A stretch of 64,000 bases of DNA from Symbiodinium natans (GCA_905221605.1 CAJNDS010001680.1:657501-721500), one strand, 5' to 3'. Shown: positions 1 through 10,989, counted from the stretch's first letter. Translations and numbers: made by a program. The notes: generated by a model not told the origin, from the letters alone.

Positions 1-182
1 ATCTGCACAAAGTCCAAGCCCGAAACCGAAACCTTAACTGCACCCTGAACCTGAACCTTAAACCCCAAGCTTTAAGCCTTAGACCCTAAGTCCTGAACCC
101 CAAACCCGAACACCCTAAACTTTGAACCCAAAGCCCCTAGACCCTAAGCCTTAAACCCTAAACTTTAAACCTTAAACCGCCT

Positions 183-242
183 CCTCCGGGGAAGGTGAAG
201 GCCCTGGAGTTCGACGTGCGCTCCGCCGCCAACAACTGGAAG
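183..242 (+). CDS. Putative exon
   Basis: The + frame reads VKALEFDVRSAANNWK. AG precedes GTGAAG at 195, and GC (GCACCT) follows at 243 as a possible GC donor. The left flank is degenerate CCCTAAA and the right flank is an unrelated repeat. Product unknown. Confidence 0.35.
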
Positions 243-257
243 GCACCTTTACTTAGT

Positions 258-394
258 CATAGTTGGGTGCCCTTTTACATGTTTAAGGGTACTTAAACCC
301 CAATAAGGAAGAAACATGTAAATTTCTACTATTATCATCCCATAGTTGGGTGCCCTTTTACATGTTTAAGGGTACTTAAACCCAATAAGGAATA
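258..394. repeat. Direct repeat of about 50 bp
   Basis: CATAGTTGGGTGCCCTTTTA and the following 30 bp occur at 258 and again at 341, differing by one C. Each contains ACATGTTTAAGGGTACTTAA. Confidence 0.88.
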
Positions 395-623
395 AACAAA
401 TTAAGTTCGCAATGATGTCCCAACCATGAACTATTTTTGGGTCTGGGAAGGCAGGCAGCAGGCCCCCTTGAAGCGCTCAACTCTGGGATTTGCAGGGTTT
501 GGGGTTTAGGGTTTAGGGTTTAGGGTTTAGGGTTTAGGGATAGGACTGGAGGAGCCCTTGACTCTAGGCTTTACCAGGACCCAGAGTAGGCTCGTAGTTC
601 CTTTTGTTTAGGGTTTGGGGCTA

Positions 624-710
624 GGGTTTAGGGTTTAGGGTTTAGGGTTTAGGGTTTAGGGTTTAGGGTTTAGGGTTTAGGGTTTAGGGTTTAGGGTTTA
701 GGGTTTAGGG
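624..710 (+). repeat. TTTAGGG array
   Basis: About 12 near-perfect heptamers, followed directly by a MITE-like element. Confidence 0.95.
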
Positions 711-834
711 CTAGGACCCAGAGTCGGCCCGCATTTCCCCTTTTTTCGGGTTTGGGTTCCCTTAAAAGCCCTCTTTAAGCCGAACAAGGGCACTCTTTTT
801 TGTTGCTAGGTTACTCTTGGGTCTGGCTTATTGC
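711..834. mobile_element. MITE-like element, family A (CTAGGACCCAGAGT ends)
   Basis: Starts CTAGGACCCAGAGT and ends CTAGGTTACTCTTGGGTCT, giving imperfect inverted ends. No coding capacity. Confidence 0.65.
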
Positions 835-966
835 CTCCTGAGCTCTTGAGCTTTCTCTTAAGCCAGCCCTTATTTGTGCACCCTAAGCTGTAAACGCCAG
901 GTTCTAAACCCTAAACCCTAAAACCCTAAACCCTAAACCCTAAACCCTAAACCCTAAACCAATATG

Positions 967-1090
967 CAAACCTGGAAACCTCAAACTCGCCTGGCCGAAA
1001 TTGATCTTTCGTTGTGGCTTGTGGAGCTGCATGGAAGCTACTTGACAGAGCAGGCACCCCCGCCGTTACTAAAAAGCTGCCTGTCGGCCA
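967..1090 (+). CDS. Putative exon, first of a three-exon cluster
   Basis: Open + frame including RLAEIDLSLWLVELHGSYLT and APPPLLKSCLSA, ending at GTATAC. A CCCTAAA array lies immediately upstream, and the donor itself runs into CCCTAAA. The hydrophobic-charged pattern suggests a helical segment; no family recognised. Confidence 0.45.
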
Positions 1091-1140
1091 GTATACCCTA
1101 AACCCTAAACCTTAAACCTTAAACCCTTGAGAGGTTTCAG

Positions 1141-1244
1141 GGCACTTGTCAAGTTCAATGTCTTGGGACGAATTGTCCAGACAGTCGTCTGCCTTGCCTA
1201 CGACAGGTTGCAGGATGTCGCCGCATACCTTTCGTACCTTCAGG
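1141..1244 (+). CDS. Putative exon, second of cluster
   Basis: Acceptor GGTTTCAG|GGCACT and donor within CAGG|GTTTGG. The frame reads ALVKFNVLGRIVQTVVCLAY then DRLQDVAAYLSYLQ, a convincing amphipathic helix. The left flank is CCCTAAA-type and the right flank TTTAGGG. Confidence 0.5.
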
Positions 1245-1288
1245 GTTTGGGGTTTAGGGTTTAGGGTTTAGGGATACAAACTGTCCAG

Positions 1289-1333
1289 ACAGCAGAGCTC
1301 TTCACCCTGGCATCCAGCAACTTGCCTGGGAAG
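1289..1333 (+). CDS. Putative exon, third of cluster
   Basis: Acceptor GTCCAG and donor GTAAAA enclose exactly 15 codons, TAELFTLASSNLPGK. The preceding intron would be a pure TTTAGGG tract of about 45 nt. Confidence 0.45.
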
Positions 1334-1339
1334 GTAAAA

Positions 1340-2200
1340 ATCACCAGGGTGGGATGGATACAAGTCTATGCGAGCCCTGAGCCCTGAGCCCTGAGGGCTT
1401 AGGGCTTAGGGCTTAGGGTTCAGGGTTTAGGATTTAGGGTTTAGGATTTAGGGTTTGGGGTTTAGGGTTTGGGATGTAGGGTTTAGGGCTTATTGTTTAG
1501 GTTTTTTTAGGGGTTTAGGCCTGAGGGTCTGGAAATACTCCTTCAACTTTAGGGTTTAGGGTTTAGGGTTTAGGGTTTAGGGTTTAGGGTTTAGGGTTTA
1601 GGCCTACATCTGCACGGCGCAGGCCAGGGTTTAGGGTTTAGGGTTCCATTCGACTTGCAAGAGACTACGAGTTGCTTAAGAACCCCAAAAGCCCAAACCC
1701 TAAACCCTGAACCCTAAACCCTAAACCCTAAACCCTAAACCCTAAGGATCCTCCAAAGAAGTAGTTCTTCGTAGGGAATGAGGGAATGAGGGCCCTATAT
1801 GTACCCTTTAAGGGACTATATCGGGCCCTCATTCCCTCATTCCCTACTAAGAACCAGGGGGGCCTACGAATTGCTTAGGAACCCCCAAAGAAGTAAGCCG
1901 ATTCTTCCCTTGGTAGCCCAGTGTTTCTTACGTACCCTTTTTCCATTTTTCGGCACAAGGTTCCCCTATCAAGTAGCCAACCAAAAGGATCGTGATTGCA
2001 AGATGGTTCCTGGGCTACCAAGAATTGCTTAAGAGCCGCCCAGAGAAATCTTTTAGGGCCGGGCTCTTAAGCAAGTAGTAGAAGAGGCTTCCCCGTCTCA
2101 TTTCTTAGGTTGCTGTGGAACCTACAAGGTGGGTCCTAACACACCATACCTTTCGGGGCTCCGGGTTGGGTTGAGTCGTTTAGGGTGTAGGAGGGTGTAG
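1340..2200. other. Gene-poor stretch
   Basis: GCCCTGA, TTTAGGG and CCCTAAA tracts, palindromic GAATGAGGGCCCTATATGTA sequence near 1780-1850, and one family B element. No supported gene. Confidence 0.6.
1909..2022. mobile_element. MITE-like element, family B (CTTGGTAGCCCA ends)
   Basis: Perfect 12-bp inverted ends CTTGGTAGCCCA...TGGGCTACCAAG. The flanks contain TTGCTTAGGAACCCCC-type sequence of family J. Confidence 0.72.
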
Positions 2201-2270
2201 GTTTTAGGGTTCAGCCTACTCAGTCGCTCTTCCTTACTGCCGTCGTCTACGCTGGCAGAAGACTTCATGG

Positions 2271-2453
2271 GTGGCTGGCAGCTGTGGACGATCTACTTGG
2301 AGAACAGCCCCACGTCGAAGTTTTGGTGCCACCCCAAGCGCCGTGTCACTGCGATGGAGTCCGGTGGAGGCAGACTCTGCGGCAGCGATGGCAAGTCATA
2401 GGCAGCAGAAAGTCGAAGAGGAGCAGAAATTGCTCGAGAGTGTGCAAAGTTGA
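2271..2453 (+). CDS. Possible coding segment, frame uncertain
   Basis: Two overlapping + frames are open across 2256-2453. One gives LWTIYLENSPTSKFWC, the other MASHRQQKVEEEQKLLES. They may be two exons separated by a very short intron. No domain recognised. Confidence 0.3.
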   Translation: MAGSCGRSTWRTAPRRSFGATPSAVSLRWSPVEADSAAAMASHRQQKVEEEQKLLESVQS

Positions 2454-2943
2454 CCTTTCCTTGTGTGCCCAGTTGTTTTGCAGTGGATGAAGCTGTCTTA
2501 AAGTGACTTGCCCAAGGTTCCTCTACTACGGTTAGCAACATTGTGAAAAGAGAGCCGAAACCCTAACCCCTAAGCATACTTGGGTTGTAAAGTAGTGTTA
2601 TCCTACCCCAGACATTTAAGGAGGCCCCCTGAGCCTAGCTAAGCCCTAAACCCTAAAGCCCTAAACCCTAAAACCCGAAAACCCTATCTAAGCCCTAAAT
2701 CCTAGAATCCTAAAACCCTAGTTAAGCCCTAAAGCCCTAAAACCCTAGAACCCTGAAAACACTAAAGCCCTAGTTAAGCCCCAAAACCCTAAACCCTAAC
2801 CCGAAAACCCTAGTGACCCTAAACCCCAAAACCCTAAACCCTAAACCCCGAACTATCCCTAAACCCTAAACCCTAAACCCTAAACCCCGAACTTAGCACG
2901 AAATCCTAAACCCTAAAGCCTAAAACCTCCCAAACCCTCACAG

Positions 2944-2988
2944 GCGGTCGGCAAGCAAGCCGTGAAGGCCCAGAAGCCCGGGGCCCTG
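2944..2988 (+). CDS. Putative 45-nt exon between convergent telomere-like arrays
   Basis: CCCTCACAG precedes and GTTTAGGG follows. The 15 codons read AVGKQAVKAQKPGAL. A clear example of the CCCTAAA-island-TTTAGGG pattern. Confidence 0.45.
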
Positions 2989-3208
2989 GTTTAGGGTTTA
3001 GGATTTAGGGTTTAGGGTTTAGGGTTTAGGGCTTAGGGTTTAGGGTTTAGGGTTTAGGGCGGGGGCGGGGGGGGCGTGGGGGCATTTAGGCTTCGGGTTT
3101 AGGGTTTGAAGGCTTATGGCTTAGGGCGTAGCGGGCATGAAGCGTTCAGAGGATGCAAAAGATGGAAGAGATGCACGGGGTTGGGTTTGAGGTGTTTGGG
3201 GGGTTGGG

Positions 3209-3286
3209 CTTGGGATGTTCCCCCTTCCACTAACGCCTCATTCTAATCGGGGGTACTATCATCCCTAGTAAGGACTGCATCCCAAG
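3209..3286. mobile_element. MITE-like element, family C (CTTGGGATG ends)
   Basis: CTTGGGATGTTCCCCCTT at the left and GCATCCCAAG at the right, 78 bp. Confidence 0.6.
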
Positions 3287-3646
3287 GTTGGAACTAGGGC
3301 TTCAGTGTTTTTGTTGGCTTTCCTTGGAGGGAGGGGGCGGGGGTGGGCAGTTCGGTTAGGGTTTAGGGCTTAGGGCTGAGGGTTTAGGGTTTAGGGTTTA
3401 GGGTTCAGGGTTCAGGGTTCAGGGTTCAGGGTTTGGGGATGTCAGGGTTTCGGCTTTTTGCTGGTGTAGTGCTTTCAAGCTTTCGGCTTCAGGGCTTGTT
3501 TGTGTTGGGGCTTAGGGTCTGGGACCCCCCCCCCCCCCCCCCGGACCCCCCCAGGAACCCGCGAAATAGGGTTCAGGGTGGGTTTAAGGGGATGTAAACC
3601 CTAACCCTAAACCCTAAACCCCAAACCCCACACCCTACACCCCAAG

Positions 3647-3758
3647 GTCGGCGAGGATGTCGGAGAACGTCTACGAGCGCCATGACGACGAGATGAGCGA
3701 TGATGTTGGCGACCTGAAGAACCGTCCCTTGGGTCTATCAAGGGGGAGCCTCTGGGGG
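3647..3758 (+). CDS. Putative exon, acidic
   Basis: The left flank is CCCTACACCCCAAG and the right flank GTTTAGGG. The frame from the ATG at 3657 reads MSENVYERHDDEMSDDVGDL then KNRPLGLSRGSLWG. It could be a first coding exon. Confidence 0.45.
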
Positions 3759-3910
3759 GTTTAGGGTTTAGGGTTTAGGGTTTGGGGTTTGGGGTTTAGG
3801 GTGTAGGGCGCCACGGGTTTAGGGTTTTAATATAGGCAGTCTATAGTGTTTCCGGGACCCAGAGACTTTTTAGGGGTTAGGTTGGGGTTCCTTCATAGTG
3901 CTGCCATAAG

Positions 3911-3958
3911 AAATCTAGCGGCCCCGCTCGCGGAGCAATCGGCCGAGATTTGCGAAAG
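3911..3958 (+). CDS. Putative 48-nt exon
   Basis: Acceptor CCATAAG and donor GTTTCG. The frame reads NLAAPLAEQSAEICE. Short, so weak on its own. Confidence 0.35.
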
Positions 3959-4246
3959 GTTTCGGGCTTCATATAGGGTTCAGGGCTGAGGGCTAGAATG
4001 GTTGACTCCGGTTTGGGGGGGGGGGGGGGGGGTGCGTGGAGGTAGACCCTAAACCCTATGGGGCCTTATGGAGGGTATTTCGGAAGCATGGACAGCCAGA
4101 AGTGGGGCTTCAGGGCTTCCAGAGCGAACACACTGGGATCTTCTGCTGCCTTCAAACCCAAGACTCTCAAACCCCACACCCAACACCCGAAATCCTCAAC
4201 CGGATTTTGTTTCAGGGTTTGGGGTTTAGGGTTTAGGGTTCATAGG

Positions 4247-4342
4247 GTTTAGGGTTTAGGGTTTAGGGTTTAGGGTTTAGGGTTTAGGGTTTAGGGTTTA
4301 GGGTTTAGGGTTTAGGGTTTAGGGTTTAGGGTTTAGGGTTTG
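4247..4342 (+). repeat. TTTAGGG array
   Basis: About 13 heptamers just before the island at 4349. Confidence 0.95.
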
Positions 4343-4348
4343 GGAAAG

Positions 4349-4445
4349 CACCCCCCGGATCTCGAAGTACGGACTTGCACCTGGGCTCAGATGCGGAGAA
4401 CAAGGCTGAGCGCTTGGAGGACCAGGCGGGGCGGTTGAGTTGGCT
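4349..4445 (+). CDS. Putative exon, coiled-coil-like
   Basis: Bounded by GAAAG and GTTTAGGG. The frame reads LGSDAENKAERLEDQAGRLS, a charged heptad-like stretch. Both flanks are TTTAGGG arrays. Confidence 0.4.
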
Positions 4446-5260
4446 GTTTAGGGTTTAGGGTTTAGGGTGTAGGGTTTAGGGTTTAGGATTTAGGATTTAG
4501 GGTTTAGGGTTTAGGGTCTAGGGTCTAGGGTCTAGGGTGTGTGTGTGTGTAGAGTAGTTACTTGAGGTTTGGTAGCTTTGGGGCCCAAGTATATACTAGA
4601 CCCGTAGGGTAAAAGCTATTTTAGTGCTGACAGGCTCAAAAAGAATGGTTTCTAAAACGTAATCTCCAGCGTTATTTGCGAGTCTTTCTTCGGTTCCTAA
4701 AGGGCTCTTAGGCCTTTAGAGCTTTAGGGCTCTTAGGTTTTTGGGACTTTGGGTCCTTAGAATTTGTAAGGTTTTTTGGGGACGTTTGTGTTCTGACGGC
4801 TTTAGGATTTTAGAGTCTCCATGCTTTGTTTTTTTGGTGTTTTGGGCGTGTCCATAGGGGCTTCAGGGCTTTGAGTTTGTTTGGTACCCTGAGCCCTGGA
4901 CCCTAGCGCTAAACCCGAAACCCTAAACGAGGTGCAGGGCTTCAGGGTCTTAGGGCGGTCAGAGTCTTAGGCTTGGGGTTCAGGGTTATAGGAGTTATAG
5001 GCTTTTATTTGTTTTATTTAGGGTTTTTAGGGTTTATCAGGTATAGGGTTTAGGGTCTAGGATATGGATTTAGGGACGAGTAGAGACAATCTCTGAACCA
5101 GACCACAAAGACCTACCCACAGCTGCCTCTTCGCAAGAAAAATGAAACTTCCCAAAGCCAGAGGATGACCCTCAGATCCGCACACCTAGACCCCAAACCC
5201 CTGAAGACCTAAGCTCGAACCCTGAAACCTTGAGGCCCTACTGAATGAACCCTGAACCAG

Positions 5261-5287
5261 GTCGGTGACTACTTCTCTCGCATGGAG
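5261..5287 (+). CDS. Possible micro-exon
   Basis: ACCAG precedes and GTTCGG follows nine codons, VGDYFSRME. Very short. Confidence 0.25.
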
Positions 5288-6060
5288 GTTCGGGCCCTAA
5301 GCGCGCTCAGATAGCCCAAACATCCTAAACCCCAATAGCAACATAGATCCATTATGCCATATCATTTTTGTCCTATAAATAGAATATAGCCGATAAATCC
5401 TCTAACAGCCCTAACAGCCCTATAAGCCCCAAACCCCCCTCTACAGCCAGCCGACGTCCCCCGAGACAAGTCTGAGCCCAGCTCCGCTGCAGAGTAGGTT
5501 TAACCTGGTCCGGTCGAGGGGGTACTGGCCCTGAGTCCCAAACCCTAAATCTAGTATAGAGGGGCCTGAATAATTAGAATAGGGTTTTGGGGGGCTATTA
5601 TAGTAAAATTTCAAAGGGACCAGAAGCGATTATGAATAGCAATTATTTTGACCCCTAGATTAACCTTCTCCCGCCTGGCGCAGCTCAGCCAGTAAGCCTA
5701 GGAAGGGGGTTGAGAGGGGGGCGGGGGCTGAAACATACTTTGCATAGGTCCCCTTCTCTGTGAGTGTACAAAGGGATCGTCACCCTTCATTAATCACCTG
5801 AGAAAAGTGTTCTCGCCGTGCAAAGGATCCCTAATGTCGGAAACTCCCAGACTCCCAGAAAAATCTATGACCCAAAAGAAGGATGCCTTTTGCTGGGGAC
5901 ACTATAGTCGATTCTCATGACTCGATTCCTCCAGGCTTTTTTGGTTTCTATGATCTGGCCTGAAATGAGTGGGGCCACTGATGAATTCACACTTTTTGTG
6001 TTTCGGGTTGAAGGGTTAAGGGTCAAGGGCTTAGGGTGTTTAGGCTTCTTTGTGGATGCA

Positions 6061-6121
6061 GGGAGGAGACAAGGCAGCTGCAGCACTGCCAGTCCCAGAT
6101 GTTTCAAGACCTACTATCGAG
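6061..6121 (+). CDS. Putative exon with good donor
   Basis: Acceptor GGATGCAG and donor GTATGC enclose a frame reading GDKAAAALPVPDVSRPTIE. Confidence 0.42.
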
Positions 6122-6246
6122 GTATGCTTAGTAGCTCTTAGCCCGCTCTTTGTCATTTGAGCTACCATCAGAACGGAATCCGAGTTTAGAACAGTTGTTG
6201 CTACCCCTAAACCCTAATCCCCAAAAAACGCAGCCGGTATAGAGGT

Positions 6247-6398
6247 GTATATATATATATAGAAGTAAGTAAATAAATAAATAAATATATATACACATAG
6301 ATACACATATCATATAATATATAGATATATATATGTATATATATATATATATACGTATATATATATATATGTATACATACATACATACATATACAGGG
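6247..6398. repeat. TA/CATA microsatellite
   Basis: AT-rich simple sequence of about 150 bp. Open frames here (Tyr/Ile repeats) are artefacts. Confidence 0.95.
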
Positions 6399-6496
6399 AA
6401 GCGTAATATGCCAGAACAGCCCTCACATGAGGACGATCTGCGCGACACTGCCTTTGACAAGCGTGCGAGGCGACCTCGAGGGCTCGTAGCGGCAAA
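6397..6496 (+). CDS. Putative exon, basic-acidic
   Basis: Follows a TATA/CATA microsatellite ending in ACAG. The frame reads [20 protein letters not shown] then RRPRGLVAA, followed by GTTAGT. The next 100 nt are a TTTAGGG array. Confidence 0.42.
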
Positions 6497-6511
6497 GTTA
6501 GTTTGGGGAAG

Positions 6512-6613
6512 GGTTTAGGGTTTAGGGTTTAGGGTTTAGGGTTTAGGGTTTAGGGTTTAGGGTTTAGGGTTTAGGGTTTAGGGTTTAGGGTTTAGGGTTT
6601 AGGGTTTAGGGTT
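6512..6613 (+). repeat. TTTAGGG array
   Basis: About 14 heptamers just downstream of the island at 6397. Confidence 0.95.
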
Positions 6614-6820
6614 TATTGTTCGGGGTTTAGGGTTTAGGGTTTAGGATTTAGGGTTTAGGGTTGAGGGTTCAGGGTTTTAGGGTTTAGGGTTTAGGGGTTA
6701 GGGGTTAGGGTTTAGAGTTAATTAGGATTTATGACCAGGGGTCCTCCACGCCCCAATAACTCATCCCTTTTTCCTCTCGCGATGATTTCCAGATCGCTGA
6801 CTGACTCGATCACTCAGCAG

Positions 6821-7119
6821 TTGTGCAAGAAGTGGATTTTATCTCGCTCGTCGATACGTATGCACAGGTCTTTGTGCAGCAGATGGAGCGTGTCCGCGAA
6901 TTGAACGCAGGACCAACAGGCGAGGACATCGTAAATACGCAGTTCCATTACTTGAACAACGCGGCGATAGGTGCCGCGTTGATTACGATGCAGGCCTTGG
7001 TCAGCACGAAGGGTAGCATCAACATCCCCTATCCACTACTCAGTGGACTGAGGCGTGGTTACGCCAGAACTGTGCAGCTGTTGTGCTGGAGTCGCTGGTC
7101 GTGCGCCCCAATAAAATAA
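6821..7119 (+). CDS. Longer coding island of unknown function
   Basis: About 98 codons open, including VDFISLVDTYAQVFVQQMER and VNTQFHYLNNAAIGAALITM, ending with a stop at 7117-7119. It is free of telomere-like repeats. Upstream CAG at 6818-6820 is a candidate acceptor. The end of the ORF (WSRWSCAPIK) may be read-through past a donor. No family recognised. Confidence 0.5.
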
Positions 7120-7900
7120 CATCGAATCGACTTCACCGCCCTTAAACCCTCAGCCGCCAAACCCCAAACCCCCGAACCCAAACCCAGACCCCTGGGAGGA
7201 TCTAAAAAGTCCAGCCCCCAAATAGTACCCTATACTACTTGTGGGTCATTTTTGAAACCCTTAAGGGGATCCATTTTTTGGATCCTCCCAGGGGTTTGGG
7301 AACCCAAACACAGCCGTGCACCTAGGCCCTTGGGGATGTATTTGTATTTCCTTGATGGGAAGAAAGATGTAGTGCAGAGGTTTGAAGGGCTAAGCGCTAA
7401 ACCCCCCCTAAACCCTCTAAACCCCCAAAAGCCCTGAAACCGCTAAAGCCCCCAAAAGCCCCCTACCCTAAGCCCTAAACCCTAAAGCCCCTCGCATGAA
7501 GCCTAAGCCCTAAAGCCTAAACCCTAAAGCCCCTCGGATGAACCCGACGCGCTAAACCCTAAATCATAAACCCTACCCCCTAAACCCTAAAAACCCAAAG
7601 CCCGAAGCCCTAAACCCTAAAGCCGCTCGGATGAAACCGAAGCCCGAAACCCTAAACCCTAAAGCCCCTCGGATGAACCCTAAGCCCTAAACCATAAACC
7701 GTAAACCCACCCTCAAAACCCAAAGCCCGAAGCCCTAAACCCTAAGGCCCCTCGGATGAACCCTAAGCCCTAAACACTAAACACTAAACCCCCTAAACCC
7801 TCAACCCTCAACCCTAAACCCTAAACCGAAGCCCCCTAAACCCGAAACCCGAAAACCCTGCCCTAAGCCCTAAACCCGAAACCTCCAAAAACCTGCCCAA
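7120..7900. other. Gene-poor stretch
   Basis: Degenerate CCCTAAA DNA with a higher-order repeat of about 115 bp (CCCCTCGGATGAACCC... near 7490, 7540, 7620, 7665 and 7745). No gene seen. Confidence 0.6.
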
Positions 7901-7902
7901 TA

Positions 7903-7967
7903 CTGCGGCCGAGGGAGCTGACCCACCAGGCCAAGCAGGCGATCGAGGAGCTCCATGAGGTCCTGGG
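7903..7967 (+). CDS. Putative exon, helical
   Basis: Frame LRPRELTHQAKQAIEELHEV, followed by GTTTAGGG at 7968. A long degenerate CCCTAAA tract lies to the left. Confidence 0.45.
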
Positions 7968-8102
7968 GTTTAGGGTTTAGGGTTTAGATTTTTAGGGTTT
8001 TCTGTTTTAGGGTTTGAGGTTCAGGGTTTAGGGTTTAGGGTTTGAGGTTTAGGGTTTGAGTTTCAGCTCTTAGGGATTAGGGTTCAGGGTAAGGTTCTAC
8101 CT

Positions 8103-8205
8103 TCTTCATGCCCAGTTGCTTTTTTTGTGGGGTTCAAGGTTCCCTTGAAAAGTAGCCAACTCGCAAAGGGTACCCTTACTGTAATATGGTTACTGGGCTA
8201 CCAAG
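8103..8205. mobile_element. MITE-like element, family B
   Basis: The right end ATGGTTACTGGGCTACCAAG matches family B; the left end (CTTCTTCATGCCCAGT) is degenerate. Confidence 0.5.
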
Positions 8206-8480
8206 TAAGGTTCCACTTGCTGGTTAGGGTTTGAAGGGTTTCAGGGGCTTAGGGTCTAAATGGGTTTAAAGGGTTCAAGGGTTGAGGGTTTGCATGGGTA
8301 AAGGGTCTAGGTTAAAGGGTTTAGGGTTCTTGGGGTACCTCATAAACGATCCCCTATATTCAATATCCTAATTGTGCTGGGTACCTAATGCAAAGAATTC
8401 CAGAGGGTTGGGTCTACAGGTTGCCACGCAAGTGCAAGGTCCCAGAAAACTACGCTGCAAGGTGTGCCACATGTGAACCG

Positions 8481-8586
8481 CCTAAACCCTAAACCCTAAA
8501 CCCTAAACCCTAAACCCTAAACCCTAAACCCTAAACCCTAAACCCTAAACCCTAAACCCTAAACCCTAAACCCTAAACCCTAAACC
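8481..8586 (-). repeat. CCCTAAA array
   Basis: About 15 heptamers preceding the island at 8615. Confidence 0.95.
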
Positions 8587-8614
8587 GAAGCCCCCCTAAA
8601 CCCTAAACCCTAAG

Positions 8615-8703
8615 CGGATCGAGCTGCAGCATCCTCCTCTGCTCGGTCAGAAGGCTTCCCTAGGATGCCAGTTGAGCCTGGCAACGTCAGCGAGAAGCTG
8701 CAA
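8615..8703 (+). CDS. Putative exon
   Basis: CCCTAAG precedes the frame containing ARSEGFPRMPVEPGNVSEKL, and TTAGGG repeats follow. The flanks are convergent. Confidence 0.4.
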
Positions 8704-8755
8704 ATTAGGGTTTAGGGTTTAGGGCTTGGGGCTTAGGGTTTAGGGTTTAGGGCTA

Positions 8756-8867
8756 CTAGGACCGGGAGTAGGCCCTTTTTTCCTTTTTTTAGGGTTGGGG
8801 TTCCTTTATAATCCCCTTAAAACCACAAAGCGTAACCTTTTTACTCCTAGGTCACTCCCGGGTCTAG
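8756..8867. mobile_element. MITE-like element, family A
   Basis: CTAGGACCGGGAGTAGGCCC to CTAGGTCACTCCCGGGTCTAG. The two ends have compensating changes (CCGGGAGT against ACTCCCGG), so the pairing is kept. An exon-like island starts 5 nt later. Confidence 0.7.
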
Positions 8868-8872
8868 TCTAG

Positions 8873-8941
8873 AGCTGCGCCTATGATGAGCGACGCGGCG
8901 CGAACAAGGATAGATGGGTCAAGATCTCCAAGGTGTCAAAG
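8873..8941 (+). CDS. Putative exon next to a MITE end
   Basis: TCTAG acceptor and GTAAGC donor enclose exactly 23 codons, SCAYDERRGANKDRWVKISK plus VSK. The acceptor lies within 6 nt of the terminus of the inverted-repeat element at 8756-8867. The motif RWxxxSxVS recurs in the island at 10990. Confidence 0.5.
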
Positions 8942-9689
8942 GTAAGCCTTAGACCCTAAACCCTGAACCTGGTTGAGAGACTCTCCAGGAAGTATCTGTG
9001 AAAACCCTACCCTTACACGACAGGGTTTCTGGGCCCAAGACCTTGAAGAAGAGTCCTTGGGGCCTTAGGGGTACCTTAACCCCTACTGCCCCCTAAATCT
9101 CGAAGGCCTTTCAAAATTCCTAAACCCTAAGACCCTTTAAGCCACCTAAACCCTAGATCATCCTAAATCTCGAAGCCCCCCCCCCCCCGCCCGCCCGAAC
9201 GAAACAAAACTGAAACTAAAATCTTCTAGGTAGAGGGCTCCCATGTACAAAGATAACATGAATACTTGGGCCGAAGACCAAGTTTATATACCCTATAAGC
9301 CCTTAAACCCTAGAACCCCTAACCTCAAACCCTCGACCCTAAGCCCTCACTCATACCTTGGCAGCCCAGTGATACATAACGTTGCGCCCTCTTTTGTGGG
9401 GGCCCCCCCCCCCCCCCAAGGAGAAAATACATTAAACAAATAACACAAACAGTCGAAGCTGTTTTTGTCCCTGCTTAGGCTCTCCCACGGGTTTATATGA
9501 TGTTAATAGGGAGGAGTTTAAAAGGGGCAGCGATGCCCGGCAACTGATTTTAAAGGCGCGACGCGTGGATTTTCTTACGGCGCCGGTCGGGTTAAGTTTA
9601 AACAGGGACCTGGTCTGCACCCCCCAAGCAGTCAGGGTGTCCTGAATAACCCAGCCAAATGGACTTTAATCAGGAGGCCCCTACAAAAA

Positions 9690-9810
9690 GGGAACATTAC
9701 CCTTCTACCCAACATTACCCTTCACCCGTGTTTTTTGGTTCAATGCTCCCTTCTCAAGTCGCCAACCCAAAAAGCGGTGCCCTCATTAAAAGATGGTTAC
9801 TGGGCGATTT
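9690..9810. mobile_element. MITE-like fragment, family B
   Basis: The right part AAAAGATGGTTACTGGGCGA matches family B, with an interior motif AAGTCGCCAACCCAAAAAG seen in related copies. The left end is degenerate. Confidence 0.4.
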
Positions 9811-9917
9811 AGGGTTTAGGGTTTAGGGTTTAGGGTTTAGGGTTTAGGGTTTAGGGTTTAGGGCTACCCAGACTAAAGAGGAACATGAACCTCTTAGGGT
9901 AAAGCAAGTGTGGCCAG

Positions 9918-9967
9918 GTCGCTCGCAGCCTGGGAGCACAGGCCGCCTTTCAAGAGGCTGTCGGGGG
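9918..9967 (+). CDS. Putative short exon
   Basis: GGCCAG precedes and GTTTAGGG follows at 9968. The frame reads VARSLGAQAAFQEAVG. Confidence 0.38.
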
Positions 9968-10244
9968 GTTTAGGGTTTAGGGTTTAGGGTTTTAGGGTTT
10001 AGGGTTTAGGGTTTAGGGTTTAGGGTTTAGGGTTTAGGGTTTTAGGGTTTTAGGGTTTAGGGTTTAGTTTAGGGGGAATTTGTAGGGCGTTGCTAGGTGC
10101 AAGAAGGTTTTTTTGTGATTGTGTGGGGTTCATCGGGGTGGATGTGCGGCTCGATTGGCGCATGAAGGTTTACGGGGTCAGGGGGAGGTGGAGCAGGGTG
10201 CTGGGAAGGTTTACATAAGTCTAAGTCCCGGTTTGTTGTTGTTG

Positions 10245-10440
10245 TTGCGGGCTCGCGGCGGCAGCAAAAAAAGAAGCGCCTCGCGGCGACAGCAAAACAA
10301 ACGCGGCCCCCGCGTGCGCACAGCAAAGCACAAGCGGGCCCGCCAGTGAGTGAGTGAACGTGCCCGCGCCCCGCAGCACCCCCACACGTGTTTACAGCAA
10401 AAAGCGCCCCCCCGCGGCAACAGCGAAAAAACAGCAGCAT
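10245..10440. repeat. Imperfect GC-rich tandem repeat with ACAGCAAAA motif
   Basis: Motifs CGGCGACAGCAAAACAAACG, GCACAGCAAAGCACAAGCGG and TTACAGCAAAAAGCGCCCC recur at about 40-90 bp. The overlapping ORFs on both strands have no recognisable domain. Confidence 0.45.
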
Positions 10441-10989
10441 CAACAAGAACCAAAAAAAACTTAATCCTGCAGGATTTAGGGGTTAGGGTTTGAGGGGTTT
10501 GTTCAAGGTTTGAGCTTTAGGGGTTTGGCTTTGGAATGTTCTGGAGGGTCCTGCACGGGTGAGCATGTGTGTTTTTGACTCGTCCTCCTATATTGGGCGT
10601 GCTTGAAACATGCAAGAGTAGCAGGATTATGTTGGACTGGTATTGCTTGTATGCTTGGGGGCCCTATAGGGAACCCTAAGCCCTAAACCTAAACCCCCAA
10701 CCCTAAACCCTCAACCCTTAATCCTCCGCCCTCAGCCCTACACCCTCAACCCTCAACCCTTAATCCTCAACCCTCAGCCCTAAACCCTAAACCCTAAATC
10801 CTAAACCCTAAACCCTCAACCCTTAATCCTCAGCCCTAAACCCTAAACCCTCAACCCTCAACCCTTAATCCTCAACCCTCAGCCCTAAACCCTAAACCCT
10901 AAACCCTAAATCCTAAATCCTAAACCCTAAACCCGAAACCCGAAACCCTAAACCCTAACCCTAAACCCTAAATTTATGAAAATCCGTAG

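Noticed and set aside
6128-6518. Tyr/Ile-rich ORFs on both strands
   Set aside because: They run through a TA/CATA microsatellite; only the 3' part (6397-6496, +) has a coding look.
10093-10453. ORFs of 76-117 codons on both strands
   Set aside because: They overlap an imperfect GC-rich tandem repeat and homopolymer-rich DNA. No consistent frame or splice context.
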